A stretch of DNA of 49,416 nucleotides from Candidatus Lachnoclostridium pullistercoris (lineage in GTDB: Bacteria; Bacillota; Clostridia; Lachnospirales; Lachnospiraceae). The notes beneath the pieces are model-generated. The model was not told the origin of the DNA. It did no database searches and saw nothing but the letters and a program-made list of their open reading frames with translations. Made by a program: the position numbers and the translations under genes. Below, piece after piece: positions 39,551 through 48,478 of this stretch. Every line of letters begins with the position of its first letter. Positions within the stretch are counted from its first letter, which is position 1. The stretch covers positions 1 to 49,416 of the forward strand of contig DWWL01000046.1 in the NCBI GenBank assembly GCA_019119775.1. Direction: 5' to 3'.

Positions 39551-40531
39551 ATGCAGGAATATACCGAGTGCTTGTATGAAAAAATAAATGGAAGAGAGAT
39601 CCGCGTCAACGCCTGCCGCAGCTATGGGGATACGGCGAAGATCCCGGAAGAGATCGAGGGACTGCCGGTGACGGAGCTGGGGGCCTACGTATTTTCCGGC
39701 AGCCGGAGAAAAGAGCCGGCGGGAGTCTGGAGCGGGGAAAGCCAGGGGGCCGGCGGACCGGGGCAGCCGGAAGATGTGCCGCCTCTTCTGGAAGGAGAAC
39801 GGCTGCGGGCGGTGATCCTTCCGCCGACAGTGAGGAAGGCGGGAGTCTACGCCTTTTATAACTGCAGAAACTGGGAGAGCCTGGTGTGCCACAGTTCCTT
39901 TAATGACATCGGCGCGGGGGCGTTCACCGGCTGCAGGAAGATGACCCGCCTGGATATTTTTATGGAAGAAGGCCAGAGCCGCCCGGGGTTAAAGGATATC
40001 CTGTCGGAGCTGCACCAGGAAGTCCATGTGATCTACCGGACGGAAAAGGGCGAAACCAGGCTGGTGTTCCCCGAGTACTATGAGGACGCGGTGGAGAACA
40101 CGCCGGCTCGGATCGTGTCCGTCAAGGTGTATGGCAGCGGCCATTTTTACCGCTACTGTTTTGACGGGCGGCAGCTTCAGTTTAAAGATTATGACTCCCA
40201 GTTTGAGAATCTGGTGATCATGGACCGGCCGGAGCTGGCGGTGGAGGCGGCCTGCGGCCGCCTGCGCTGGCCCTTAAGTCTGTCGGAGGAGGCGAAAAAG
40301 CGCTACCTTGACTACCTGGATTCCCACAGGGCAGATGCCGCCGGATGGTTTTTAAAGGAGCGGGACGGCGCCGGCTTAAAATGGCTGCTTGACACGGTGG
40401 ACTTTGGCCAGGAAGACCTGGCGGAGGCCATCAGGAGAGCCAGCAGCCTGCAGGCGGCGGAGGAGCTGTCCTTTCTCATGGATTACAGCCATGAGAAGTT
40501 CCGCCCGAAACGGAGGAAATTTGAGCTATGA
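39551..40531 (+). CDS. Leucine-rich-repeat (BspA-like) cytosolic protein of a MoxR-VWA module
   Basis: The 326-residue protein has short BspA-type repeats: AKIPEEIEGLPVTELGAYVFSG, LRAVILPPTVRKAGVYAFYNC and SLVCHSSFNDIGAGAFTGC, separated by a low-complexity loop (about 55-80). A non-repeat second half (about 150-326) follows. Unlike surface BspA proteins it has no signal peptide, so it acts in the cytosol. AAAGAGGTTTAACGCA precedes the ATG at 39551. Its stop overlaps the VWA gene by ATGA, implying a fixed ratio with the VWA and MoxR proteins. I infer a recognition subunit for that chaperone pair. Confidence 0.8.
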   Translation: MQEYTECLYEKINGREIRVNACRSYGDTAKIPEEIEGLPVTELGAYVFSGSRRKEPAGVWSGESQGAGGPGQPEDVPPLLEGERLRAVILPPTVRKAGVYAFYNCRNWESLVCHSSFNDIGAGAFTGCRKMTRLDIFMEEGQSRPGLKDILSELHQEVHVIYRTEKGETRLVFPEYYEDAVENTPARIVSVKVYGSGHFYRYCFDGRQLQFKDYDSQFENLVIMDRPELAVEAACGRLRWPLSLSEEAKKRYLDYLDSHRADAAGWFLKERDGAGLKWLLDTVDFGQEDLAEAIRRASSLQAAEELSFLMDYSHEKFRPKRRKFEL

Positions 40532-41847
40532 TCGATCCCACAAGACACCGCCAGCTTGAAGAGCTGGACGCCGTTTCCATCTGCGTGGATATCCTCTCCG
40601 ATGCCAGAAATGAGCTCTACATGAACATGCGCTTTCTGGATGTGGCTTTGAGCAGCCTGTCTTTTCAGGCGGATCCGGTCTGCGCCGGGGTGGGAACGGA
40701 CGGCTACGACATTTTTTACCGGCCGGACTATCTGATGGAACTGTACCGGCGCGGCCGGGTAAACGTAAACAGAGCCTATCTTCATATGGTCCTGCACTGC
40801 CTGTTCTGCCATCTGGACAACAGGGGAAAACGGGCGGAGGACTACTGGAATCTGGCCTGCGACATTGCCATGGAATCCATCATTGACGGGATGTATCAGA
40901 AATGCGTCCACATTTCCCCATCCCCGTTCCGCCGGGAGACGTACCTGCGGCTTGGAAAGGACTTAAAAGTGCTGACCGCGGAGGGCGTATACAGGAAGCT
41001 GCAGGAGATGGAGCTGGACGAGAGACAGTACCAGAGGCTGGCGGCGGAATTTTACGTGGATGACCACCATTACTGGAAAGAAGATAAAAAGGGGGCCAGC
41101 AGCGTTCCGAGAAAAAATAAATGGGACAAGAATCGGGAGCAGATGCAGACCAACATGGAGACGTTTGCGAAGGAAAACTCCGGGGACAGCGGGGATCTGC
41201 TGGAACAGGTCCGGACGGAGAACCGCACCCGGTACGACTACAAGAGCTTTCTGCGGAAATTTGCGGTGCTTAAAGAAGAACTGCAGGCCGATCCTGACTC
41301 CTTTGACTACGTGTTCTACACCTACGGCTTGGAGCTTTACGGAAATATGCCCCTGATCGAGCCCCAGGAGACGAGAGAGGTTTACCGGGTGGAGGATTTC
41401 GTGGTTGTGGTGGACACGTCCATGTCCTGTTCCGGTGATCTGGTGAAACGTTTTTTAAGAGAAACTTATACCGTCCTCTGCGAGTCGGAGAGCTATTTCC
41501 GAAAGATCAACATCCACATCATCCAGTGCGATGAGAAGATCCAGGACGACCATGTGATCACAAGCCGGGAAGAGATGGAAGAATATATGAGAGATTTTAC
41601 CATCCGCGGGTTTGGAGGCACGGATTTCCGGCCAGCTTTTGAGTATGTGGGCGCCCTGATCCGCATGGGAAAATTTCATAAATTAAAGGGGCTGATCTAT
41701 TTTACCGACGGAGAGGGCATTTTCCCGGTGAAGCGTCCGCCCTATGACACCGCCTTTGTGTTTGTCAAAGACCACTATACCGATATTTCCGTGCCGCCAT
41801 GGGCCATTAAGCTGGTGCTGGAGCCGGAAGAAGGAGAAGACCTATGA
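40528..41847 (+). CDS. VWA-domain protein of DUF2201 type with degenerate metallopeptidase motif
   Basis: The 439-residue protein has an N-terminal DUF2201 domain and a C-terminal VWA-like domain. VVVVDTSMSCSGDLV (around residue 295) is the MIDAS DxSxS motif and IRGFGGTDFRPAFEYV supplies the MIDAS threonine and aspartate. In the N-terminal half HMVLHCLFCH (residues 86-95) occupies the place of the HExxH zinc-peptidase motif of this family, but the catalytic glutamate is methionine (Met87), so proteolysis is unlikely while metal binding may remain. ATGA overlaps join it to both neighbours. It is the substrate-binding partner of the MoxR ATPase. Confidence 0.88.
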   Translation: MIDPTRHRQLEELDAVSICVDILSDARNELYMNMRFLDVALSSLSFQADPVCAGVGTDGYDIFYRPDYLMELYRRGRVNVNRAYLHMVLHCLFCHLDNRGKRAEDYWNLACDIAMESIIDGMYQKCVHISPSPFRRETYLRLGKDLKVLTAEGVYRKLQEMELDERQYQRLAAEFYVDDHHYWKEDKKGASSVPRKNKWDKNREQMQTNMETFAKENSGDSGDLLEQVRTENRTRYDYKSFLRKFAVLKEELQADPDSFDYVFYTYGLELYGNMPLIEPQETREVYRVEDFVVVVDTSMSCSGDLVKRFLRETYTVLCESESYFRKINIHIIQCDEKIQDDHVITSREEMEEYMRDFTIRGFGGTDFRPAFEYVGALIRMGKFHKLKGLIYFTDGEGIFPVKRPPYDTAFVFVKDHYTDISVPPWAIKLVLEPEEGEDL

Positions 41848-43343
41848 ACATCAAACGAGCAAAACAGGAGATAAAAAATACCATTCAGGCGTATCTTTTA
41901 AAGGACGAGTTCGGCAATTACGTAATCCCGTCCATCCGCCAGCGGCCGGTGCTTTTGATCGGAGCTCCCGGTATCGGAAAGACTCAGATCATGGAACAGA
42001 TCGCCAGGGAGTGCGGCGTGGGTCTGGTGGCCTACACCATCACCCACCACACCCGCCAGAGCGCCGTGGGCCTGCCCTTTATCTCAAAAAAAGAGTACGG
42101 CGGGAAGGAATATTCTGTGACGGAATATACCATGAGCGAGATCGTCGCTTCTATTTATAATAAGATCGAGGCGACGGGGCTGAAGGAGGGAATTCTTTTT
42201 ATCGACGAGATCAACTGCGTGTCGGAGACGCTGGCGCCCACCATGCTCCAGTTCCTTCAGTGCAAGACCTTCGGCAACCACAAGATCCCGGAAGGCTGGC
42301 TCATTGCCGCCGCGGGAAATCCGCCGGAGTACAACAAATCCGTTCGGGAATTTGACATTGTCACCCTGGACCGGTTAAAGCTCATACAGGTGGAGCCGGA
42401 TTTCAGAGTGTGGAAGGAGTACGCCCTGGAAGAGTCCATTCATCCGGCGATCATTTCCTACCTGAGCGTGAAGGAACAGAATTTCTGCCGGATTGAGACG
42501 ACGGTGGACGGCAAGCTCTTTGCGACGCCCAGAGGCTGGGAAGATCTGTCAAGGCTGATCGAGGTCTATGAGAAACTCCGTCTGCCGGTGGACCGGGACG
42601 TGATCGTCCAGTATATTCAGTTTCCGGCCATCGCGAAAGATTTTGCCAATTATCTGGAGCTTTACTATAAATATGAGAATGATTATCAGGTGGATGCCAT
42701 CCTTCGGGGTGAGATCCGGGAAGAACTTTGCGATAAAGTGAGCCGGGCGCCCTTTGATGAGAAGCTGAGCGTCATCAGCCTTCTGCTCACCCGTCTGGGG
42801 ACCGCGTTCCGCGGGGTGACGGAGGAAGAGCAGCGTCTGGAGCTGCTTATGAAATATGCAAAGACCTACAGCAGTCAGGAGGGAAACGGCCCCGCCCGCT
42901 TAGATGCCGTGCTTGCCGCTGTTTCCAGTGAGTGGGAAGAGAAAAAGAGAGAGGAACTTTTAAGCCGGGCGGAGGACAGGCGTCTGCGGAAAGTGATGGC
43001 AGAGCTGGAAAACTGGTGCCGGATCATCCGCTCCCGGAACTTAGAAGACGTTTCCGAGACATGGCAGGCGGTGAAAGAACTGTTTGCCGGCACCAGGGAC
43101 AGCTACGAGCAGTCTTGGGATGAGGCCGGAGCCATGCTGGAGCACGGATTTGATTTTATGGAGGCCGCCTTCGGGGACAGCCAGGAGATGGTCATATTTG
43201 TCACCAATCTGAATACCAGCTACTACTGCGTCCGTTTCCTGCAGGAATATGAATGTCAGCGGTATTATCAGTACAATAAAAGGCTCCTTTTTGAGGACAG
43301 AGAGGGAGAGATGAGAAAACGGATCTCAGCGTATCTGGACTGA
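41844..43343 (+). CDS. MoxR-family AAA ATPase
   Basis: The 499-residue protein has Walker A GAPGIGKT (residues 40-47), Walker B ILFIDEIN (Asp121, Glu122) and a sensor region IAAAGNPPEYNKS, then an arginine-containing lid and a long C-terminal helical domain (about 290-499). MoxR ATPases work with VWA proteins (as RavA-ViaA) as chaperones that insert metals or remodel complexes. The long C-terminal domain is typical for the DUF2201-linked branch. It is coupled by ATGA to the VWA gene. AAGAAGGAGAAGACCT supplies the ribosome site. Confidence 0.9.
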   Translation: MNIKRAKQEIKNTIQAYLLKDEFGNYVIPSIRQRPVLLIGAPGIGKTQIMEQIARECGVGLVAYTITHHTRQSAVGLPFISKKEYGGKEYSVTEYTMSEIVASIYNKIEATGLKEGILFIDEINCVSETLAPTMLQFLQCKTFGNHKIPEGWLIAAAGNPPEYNKSVREFDIVTLDRLKLIQVEPDFRVWKEYALEESIHPAIISYLSVKEQNFCRIETTVDGKLFATPRGWEDLSRLIEVYEKLRLPVDRDVIVQYIQFPAIAKDFANYLELYYKYENDYQVDAILRGEIREELCDKVSRAPFDEKLSVISLLLTRLGTAFRGVTEEEQRLELLMKYAKTYSSQEGNGPARLDAVLAAVSSEWEEKKREELLSRAEDRRLRKVMAELENWCRIIRSRNLEDVSETWQAVKELFAGTRDSYEQSWDEAGAMLEHGFDFMEAAFGDSQEMVIFVTNLNTSYYCVRFLQEYECQRYYQYNKRLLFEDREGEMRKRISAYLD

Positions 43344-43371
43344 CGCGAAAGATCCGAAAAGGAGGAGGACT

Positions 43372-43965
43372 ATGATATTTATCGGAGGGATCGGCCAGGG
43401 GCAGCGGGAGCTGGACTACAGAAGGTCGGCGGTTTTATGCGCCGTCTGCGGCGGCTACGGCAGGTATCAGGTGATCATGACCTATACGTATTTCAGCTTT
43501 TTCTTCATCCCGCTGTTTAAGTGGAACCGGCGCTATTACGTGAAAATGAGCTGCTGCGGCTCTCTCTACGAGCTGGACCCGGAAGTGGGAAAGGCTCTGG
43601 CGAGAGGAGAGGATGCGGAGATCCGCCAGGAACATCTCCATCTCCTGCAGCGGAGCGGCCAGAATTTCCGCGGAAATGAGGGAACCTGGGGCGGGGACCA
43701 GAGAAACTGGGCTGGTCATGCCGGCACTTCAGAAACGACGGAAATTCCGGCAGATGCAGCCGGAGAAAATGGCTTCCGGCCTGGGGCGGAAGGACCGCGG
43801 ACGGAAGCAGAGCCGGATGCCCGCAGTCTGAAGGCGAAATACGGGGAGGATTTCCGCATGCGCTCCTGCCCCCACTGCGGTTATCAGTTTGTGGACCATG
43901 AGAAGGAATTTGAGTTCTGCCCCAAGTGCGGAAAACCGTTAAAAAAGCAGGAACAGGAGGGATAA
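43372..43965 (+). CDS. Zinc-ribbon protein with central low-complexity linker
   Basis: The 197-residue protein starts with a domain of about 75 residues containing CAVCGGYGRYQVIMTYTYFS and VKMSCCGSLYELD, the zinc_ribbon_15-type fold that uses four cysteines. A flexible Gly/Glu/Ala-rich linker (about 95-155) follows, and a second zinc ribbon, CPHCGYQFVDHEKEFEFCPKCGKPL, closes the protein. Two zinc knuckles on a linker suggest an adaptor. AAAGGAGGAGGACT precedes the ATG. It follows the MoxR gene by 28 bases and is followed by the MBL hydrolase one base after its stop, so it is part of the same operon. Confidence 0.82.
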   Translation: MIFIGGIGQGQRELDYRRSAVLCAVCGGYGRYQVIMTYTYFSFFFIPLFKWNRRYYVKMSCCGSLYELDPEVGKALARGEDAEIRQEHLHLLQRSGQNFRGNEGTWGGDQRNWAGHAGTSETTEIPADAAGENGFRPGAEGPRTEAEPDARSLKAKYGEDFRMRSCPHCGYQFVDHEKEFEFCPKCGKPLKKQEQEG

Positions 43966-43966
43966 T

Positions 43967-44692
43967 ATGAAGATCACATACATCCACCACAGCTGTTTTT
44001 TGGCGGAGCTTTCCAGGTATAATCTGCTGTTTGACTATTATACGGGGGAGCTGCCGGTGACAGACCGGAAAAAACCAATGGCTGTCTTTGCCAGCCACCG
44101 CCACTGGGATCATTTTTCCCCGGATATTTTCAATATGTCGGAAATCTACGAGAATCTCCGCTTCGTTTTATCCAGCGACATTGAAAAAGGGTATGTGCCG
44201 GAAGAAGAGATGGCGAGAACGATTTTTGTCACTCCGGAGCAGGAACTTGAGATATCCATTGCCGGGGAGAAACTTCTCCTCCACACGTTCCGCTCCACGG
44301 ACGAGGGCGTGGCGTTCCTCGCGGACTGCGGGGAGGCCGTTCTCTACCACGCCGGTGATCTGAACAACTGGTACTGGAACGGAGAGGACGAGAACTGGAA
44401 CAGGACCATGGGAGCCATGTACCGGCGGGAGTTAAAGTCCATCCGAGCGGTTCTGGACCGCTGGGGGAAAGAGATCGACGCGGCGTTCCTGCCGCTGGAC
44501 GGCCGGCAGGAGGACAAATTTTTTCTGGGGCTGGACGAATTTGCAAAGCAGGTGGGAGCCGGAAAAATATTTCCCATGCACTTTTGGGACGATTTTTCCA
44601 CAGCGGACCGGCTGAGAGCCATGCCGGAGAGCAGCGGTTACAGAGATAAGATCTTGTCAGCAAAGAAAGACGGGGAGAGTTTTTTTCTTTAA
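43967..44692 (+). CDS. MBL-fold metallo-hydrolase (UlaG-like)
   Basis: The 241-residue protein has SHRHWDHFS (HxHxDH, about residues 42-50), HAGDLNNWYW with the bridging aspartate, and FPMHFWDD giving the last histidine. This set matches the UlaG/RNase-Z-like small MBL hydrolases, which take phosphoester, lactone or RNA substrates. No signal peptide. AACAGGAGGGATAAT precedes the ATG. It closes the LRR-VWA-MoxR-zinc ribbon operon; the next gene, pyrC, has its own ribosome site 66 bp further on. Confidence 0.87.
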   Translation: MKITYIHHSCFLAELSRYNLLFDYYTGELPVTDRKKPMAVFASHRHWDHFSPDIFNMSEIYENLRFVLSSDIEKGYVPEEEMARTIFVTPEQELEISIAGEKLLLHTFRSTDEGVAFLADCGEAVLYHAGDLNNWYWNGEDENWNRTMGAMYRRELKSIRAVLDRWGKEIDAAFLPLDGRQEDKFFLGLDEFAKQVGAGKIFPMHFWDDFSTADRLRAMPESSGYRDKILSAKKDGESFFL

Positions 44693-44758
44693 CAGGAAAC
44701 TTCTTTTTCTTCAGATTCCCCGGAGAGCCGGCGAAAAGCCGCGGAAAGGAGAAGATAT

Positions 44759-46087
44759 ATGATTTTGATTAAAGGATGCAAGGCGGTAGACCCGAAGACA
44801 GGCACGGAGCGGATCGCGGATGTGCTGGTGAGAGATGGAAAGATTGCCATGATCAAAAAGCGGATCGAGGCGGAAACCGTAAAGGGGGCGGAAAATCAGC
44901 CGTCCGGCGGAGAAAATGGAACAGAAGAGCTGCGGGTCATCCACGGAGCGGGGCTGACGCTGGCCCCCGGACTGATCGACGTCCATGTGCATTTCCGTGA
45001 CCCCGGCCTGACCTACAAGGAGGACATCCAGACCGGCGCTGCCGCCGCGAAGAAGGGCGGATACACCACGGTGGTCACCATGGCCAACACAAAGCCGGCG
45101 GCGGATTCCCCGGAGACGGTGAAATATATTCTGGAAGAGGGAAAAAAGACGGGCATCCATGTGCTCCCGGCAGCAGCGGTGACTGTGGGCTTAAAGGGAG
45201 AAGAACTTACGGATATGGAGGCGCTGGCGGAGGCCGGAGCTGTGGGATTTACGGACGACGGCATCCCGCTGATGAACGGTCAGCTGGTGATGGAGGCCAT
45301 GGAGAAAGCGGCCGGCCTGGATATGCCCCTCAGCTTTCATGAGGAGGATCCGTCCTTTATCCGCAATAACGGCATCAACCACGGCGCTGTGTCAGAAAAA
45401 CTGGGGATCTACGGCTCCCCTGCGGTGGCGGAGGACAGCCTGGTGGCACGGGACTGCATGATCGCCCTTCACACGGGAGCGGCTGTAAATATTCAGCACA
45501 TCAGCTCCGCCAGATCTGTGGCTATGGTGAGAGCCGCCAAGAAAATGGGGGCTGATGTGTGGGCGGAGGTGACGCCCCACCATTTCACTCTCACGGAGGA
45601 CGCAGTGCTGGAGTACGGCACATTTGCGAAGATGAACCCGCCCCTGCGCACGGAGGCAGACCGCCGGGCGCTGATCGAGGGCTTAAAGGACGGGACCATC
45701 GACATGATCGCCACTGACCACGCGCCCCACAGCGCGGAGGAGAAGGCAAGACCGCTGACGGAAGCACCCAGCGGCATTATCGGGCTGGAGACAGCTCTGG
45801 CTCTGGGCATCACGGAACTGGTGCGCACGGGAGAGCTGACCATCGCCCAGCTGATGGAGAAGATGAGCTTCAATCCGGCCTGCCTGTACCGCTTAGAGAA
45901 AGGCTGGCTGACGGAAGGGGAGGACGCGGATCTAGTGCTTTTTGACGAGAATGAGGAGTGGACCGTCGGGGACTACGCATCCAAAGCGTCCAACAGCCCC
46001 TTTACCGGCTGGAAACTGTACGGAAAGGTAAAATACACCATCTGCGGAGGAGAGATCGTATATGAAGATAAGAGCGCTGATGATTGA
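44759..46087 (+). CDS. pyrC: Dihydroorotase
   Basis: The 442-residue protein contains DVHVHFRDPGLTYKEDI (metal ligands His-x-His and substrate-binding Arg) and VAEDSLVARDCMIALHTG, then IQHISSARS and ATDHAPHSAEEK (the DHAPH catalytic aspartate motif). It is a class I dihydroorotase, closing carbamoyl-aspartate to dihydroorotate in pyrimidine synthesis. Other pyr genes are not adjacent. AAAGGAGAAGATAT precedes the ATG. The insertion at about 37-58 is a short variable loop. The nucleotidase gene starts inside its final codons, so the two are coupled. Confidence 0.93.
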   Translation: MILIKGCKAVDPKTGTERIADVLVRDGKIAMIKKRIEAETVKGAENQPSGGENGTEELRVIHGAGLTLAPGLIDVHVHFRDPGLTYKEDIQTGAAAAKKGGYTTVVTMANTKPAADSPETVKYILEEGKKTGIHVLPAAAVTVGLKGEELTDMEALAEAGAVGFTDDGIPLMNGQLVMEAMEKAAGLDMPLSFHEEDPSFIRNNGINHGAVSEKLGIYGSPAVAEDSLVARDCMIALHTGAAVNIQHISSARSVAMVRAAKKMGADVWAEVTPHHFTLTEDAVLEYGTFAKMNPPLRTEADRRALIEGLKDGTIDMIATDHAPHSAEEKARPLTEAPSGIIGLETALALGITELVRTGELTIAQLMEKMSFNPACLYRLEKGWLTEGEDADLVLFDENEEWTVGDYASKASNSPFTGWKLYGKVKYTICGGEIVYEDKSADD

Positions 46088-46754
46088 CATTGACGGAACG
46101 CTGCTGGATTTCCGCCAGTCAGAGGTGCTGGGGATCAGCGCCATTATGGAACACTACGACGTGACCCCCACTCCGGAGCTGGCGGCCCATTACCACGACG
46201 TGAACCAGAGTTTTTGGCAGAAGTATGAAAACGGGGAGATCACCAGAGCCCAGATCAATGAAGGCCGCTATCCGGCCTTCTTCGGAGAGCTGGGAGTGGA
46301 GGTAGACCCTGACGTGTGCGAGGAGATCTACCAGAGCTTTGTGAACAACCGCCTGGTGCCGGTGGACGGAGCACTTGATATGCTCCGCTCCCTGGCTGGA
46401 AAATACCTTCTCTACGCGGCCTCCAACGGCTACTCTGTCAAGCAGCGGGACAGGCTGAGAAAGGCGGGGATGATCTCCTATTTCAACGACATCTTCGTGT
46501 CCGAGGAAACGGGAAGCCAGAAGCCGCAGAAAGAATTTTTCGACTACTGCTTTGCCAGAATGCCGTCCGACTTAAAGCGGGATGAGGTCATGATTCTGGG
46601 GGACGGTCTGACATCGGATATGAAGGGCGGAAATAACGCCGGGATCCATACCTGCTGGCTGAACGCCTGCGGCGAAACCAACACGGCCGGCGTGTCCATC
46701 GACAGGGAAGTGCATTCTCTGAAGGAGTTCTGCGAATTTCTGCAGAATCTGTGA
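46062..46754 (+). CDS. yjjG: YjjG-type HAD pyrimidine nucleotidase
   Basis: The 230-residue HAD hydrolase starts with MIDIDGTLLDF (nucleophile Asp and acid Asp), has YAASNGYSVKQRDRL (motif II serine), TGSQKPQKEFFDYCF (motif III lysine) and MILGDGLTSDMKGGNNAG (motif IV). The pattern matches the YjjG family, which dephosphorylates non-canonical and deoxy-pyrimidine nucleotides. Being coupled to pyrC by a 26-base overlap strengthens the pyrimidine assignment. CGGAGGAGAGATCGTAT is the ribosome site. Symbol given by family resemblance. Confidence 0.82.
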   Translation: MKIRALMIDIDGTLLDFRQSEVLGISAIMEHYDVTPTPELAAHYHDVNQSFWQKYENGEITRAQINEGRYPAFFGELGVEVDPDVCEEIYQSFVNNRLVPVDGALDMLRSLAGKYLLYAASNGYSVKQRDRLRKAGMISYFNDIFVSEETGSQKPQKEFFDYCFARMPSDLKRDEVMILGDGLTSDMKGGNNAGIHTCWLNACGETNTAGVSIDREVHSLKEFCEFLQNL

Positions 46755-46763
46755 AATTTCTGC

Positions 46764-46799
46764 TTTACAAAAGCACTTTAGTATGCTACCATGGTAGCA
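46764..46799 (+). promoter_or_regulatory. Promoter with 16-bp palindromic operator before the ABC operon
   Basis: TTTACA (46764-46769), 17 bp, TACCAT (46787-46792). The -10 box lies inside the perfect palindrome TGCTACCATGGTAGCA (46784-46799), so a dimeric repressor bound there would block RNA polymerase. The regulator is not in this window. Confidence 0.75.
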
Positions 46800-46847
46800 C
46801 AACGCAAAAAAGAAAAAAGCAGATATACATAGAGGAGGATACATATT

Positions 46848-47720
46848 ATGAAGAAAAATCTCAGTGCGGCGGCAGTTCTTTTGATGACGGCGGTTTTGGC
46901 AGGATGCGGCGGTTCCGGCGCTTCCGGGGAGAGCACGGCGGCAGCGGGCAGCAGCGAAGCGGCAGAGACAGAGGCTGCCGGCCAGACGGCTGAAGAGGAG
47001 AGCGGCGGACAGGAATCAGACGGAAAGACCACATTTACCGTGGGCTTTGACGCGGAGCTCCCGCCTATGGGATTTATCGACGACGACGGCAATTATGTGG
47101 GCTTTGACCTGGATCTGGCCAGAGAGGCAGCAGACCGCATGGGCATGGAATTTGTGGCACAGCCCATTCTCTGGGATGCTAAGGACATGGAGCTGGACAA
47201 CGGCACCATCGACTGCGTGTGGAATGGATTTACCATGACCGGCCGGGAGGATGAGTATACCTGGACAGAGCCTTATATGAACAATGAGCAGGTATTTGTG
47301 GTGATGGCGGACTCCGGTATTTCAAACACCTCTGACCTGGCGGGAAAAGTGGTGGAAGTCCAGGTGGATTCCGCGGCAGAAACGGCGATCAACGATGATC
47401 CGGATCTGAAGGCGACCTTCGCCAGCGTGGAGACGACGCCCAACTACAATCAGGCGATCATGGACCTGGAGATGGGAGCTGTGGATGCGGTGGCCATGGA
47501 CAGCGTGGTTGCTAAGTACCTGCTGACCCAGAGAGGGACGGACGCGGTCATTCTGGACGACGCGATTTCTTCCGAACAGTACGCCGTGGGCTTTAAGCTG
47601 GGCAATGAGGAGTTAAGAGACAAGGTTCAGGCGGCGCTTGAGGAGATGGCTGCTGACGGGACCATGGCGGAGATCTCCACGGAATGGTTTGGAAGCGACA
47701 TTACGACCATTGGAAAGTAA
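46848..47720 (+). CDS. Amino-acid ABC transporter substrate-binding lipoprotein
   Basis: The 290-residue product has a lipoprotein signal (AVLAGC, Cys20), a Ser/Ala/Glu-rich linker to about residue 60, and a family-3 binding domain: TFTVGFDAELPPMGFIDDDG, YVGFDLDLAREAADRMG, WNGFTMTGREDEYTWTEPYM. The pattern fits polar amino acids such as cystine, glutamine or lysine. It is tethered outside the membrane and delivers ligand to the permease downstream. AGAGGAGGATACATATT gives the ribosome site. A hairpin between it and the permease probably lowers downstream expression. Confidence 0.92.
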   Translation: MKKNLSAAAVLLMTAVLAGCGGSGASGESTAAAGSSEAAETEAAGQTAEEESGGQESDGKTTFTVGFDAELPPMGFIDDDGNYVGFDLDLAREAADRMGMEFVAQPILWDAKDMELDNGTIDCVWNGFTMTGREDEYTWTEPYMNNEQVFVVMADSGISNTSDLAGKVVEVQVDSAAETAINDDPDLKATFASVETTPNYNQAIMDLEMGAVDAVAMDSVVAKYLLTQRGTDAVILDDAISSEQYAVGFKLGNEELRDKVQAALEEMAADGTMAEISTEWFGSDITTIGK

Positions 47721-47748
47721 AACAAATGAAGAACAATAAATGCGGGCA

Positions 47749-47770
47749 GGCGGCCGGTGAGGCCGCCTTT
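47749..47770 (+). terminator. Weak intercistronic terminator/attenuator
   Basis: GGCGGCC (47749-47755) pairs with GGCCGCC (47761-47767) over GGTGA, followed by TTT only. A stem here commonly allows partial read-through, giving more binding protein than permease. It may also protect the upstream mRNA end. Confidence 0.55.
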
Positions 47771-47793
47771 GCGCGCGGCAGGGAGACTGATTT

Positions 47794-48468
47794 ATGGAAC
47801 AGATGATGAACTGGATCGGAGAGATCGGCGCCATGTTGCCCCAGCTGTTTGACGGAATGGCAGTGACGGTGCAGATTTTTGTGGTGACGCTGGTGTTTTC
47901 CCTTCCGTTAGGACTGCTGGTGTCTTTTGGAAGAATGGCGAAAAATCCGGTGATCCGCTGGATCACAAAGGCTTACATTTCCGTCATGCGGGGAACTCCG
48001 CTGATGCTGCAGCTGTTTATCGTATATTTCGGGCCGTACTATATTTTCCGCATCCGCGTGACCAACAATTACCGGCTGTGGGCGGTGTTTATCGGCTTTG
48101 TCATCAATTATGCCGCGTATTTCGCGGAAATTTACCGCAGCGGCATCCAGTCGATGCCGGCAGGACAGTATGAGGCGGCAAAGCTTTTGGGCTACAGCCG
48201 TTTTCAGACCTTTTTTAAGATCATATTCCCGCAGGTGGTGAAGCGGATCCTGCCCTCAGTGACCAACGAGGTGATCACTCTGGTGAAGGATACTTCTCTG
48301 GCATTTACCATCAGCGTGATCGAGATGTTTACTGTGGCCAAGCAGCTGGCCTCCGCCCAGGCTGCCATGACTCCGTTTGTGGCGGCAGGTATTTTCTACT
48401 ATGTGTTCAACCTGCTGGTGGCGGCGGTCATGGAATATTTTGAGAAAAAATTGGCGTATTACCAATAG
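47794..48468 (+). CDS. Amino-acid ABC transporter permease
   Basis: The 224-residue protein has five to six helices of the HisM/GlnP type, with the cytoplasmic EAA loop [21 protein letters not shown] (about residues 127-147) that contacts the ATPase, and the N-terminal [21 protein letters not shown] helix. [22 protein letters not shown] is the characteristic amino-acid permease segment. One gene implies a homodimer. Start after GGCAGGGAGACTGATTT. It is followed ten bases later by its ATPase. Confidence 0.92.
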   Translation: MEQMMNWIGEIGAMLPQLFDGMAVTVQIFVVTLVFSLPLGLLVSFGRMAKNPVIRWITKAYISVMRGTPLMLQLFIVYFGPYYIFRIRVTNNYRLWAVFIGFVINYAAYFAEIYRSGIQSMPAGQYEAAKLLGYSRFQTFFKIIFPQVVKRILPSVTNEVITLVKDTSLAFTISVIEMFTVAKQLASAQAAMTPFVAAGIFYYVFNLLVAAVMEYFEKKLAYYQ

Positions 48469-48478
48469 GAGACGGATT

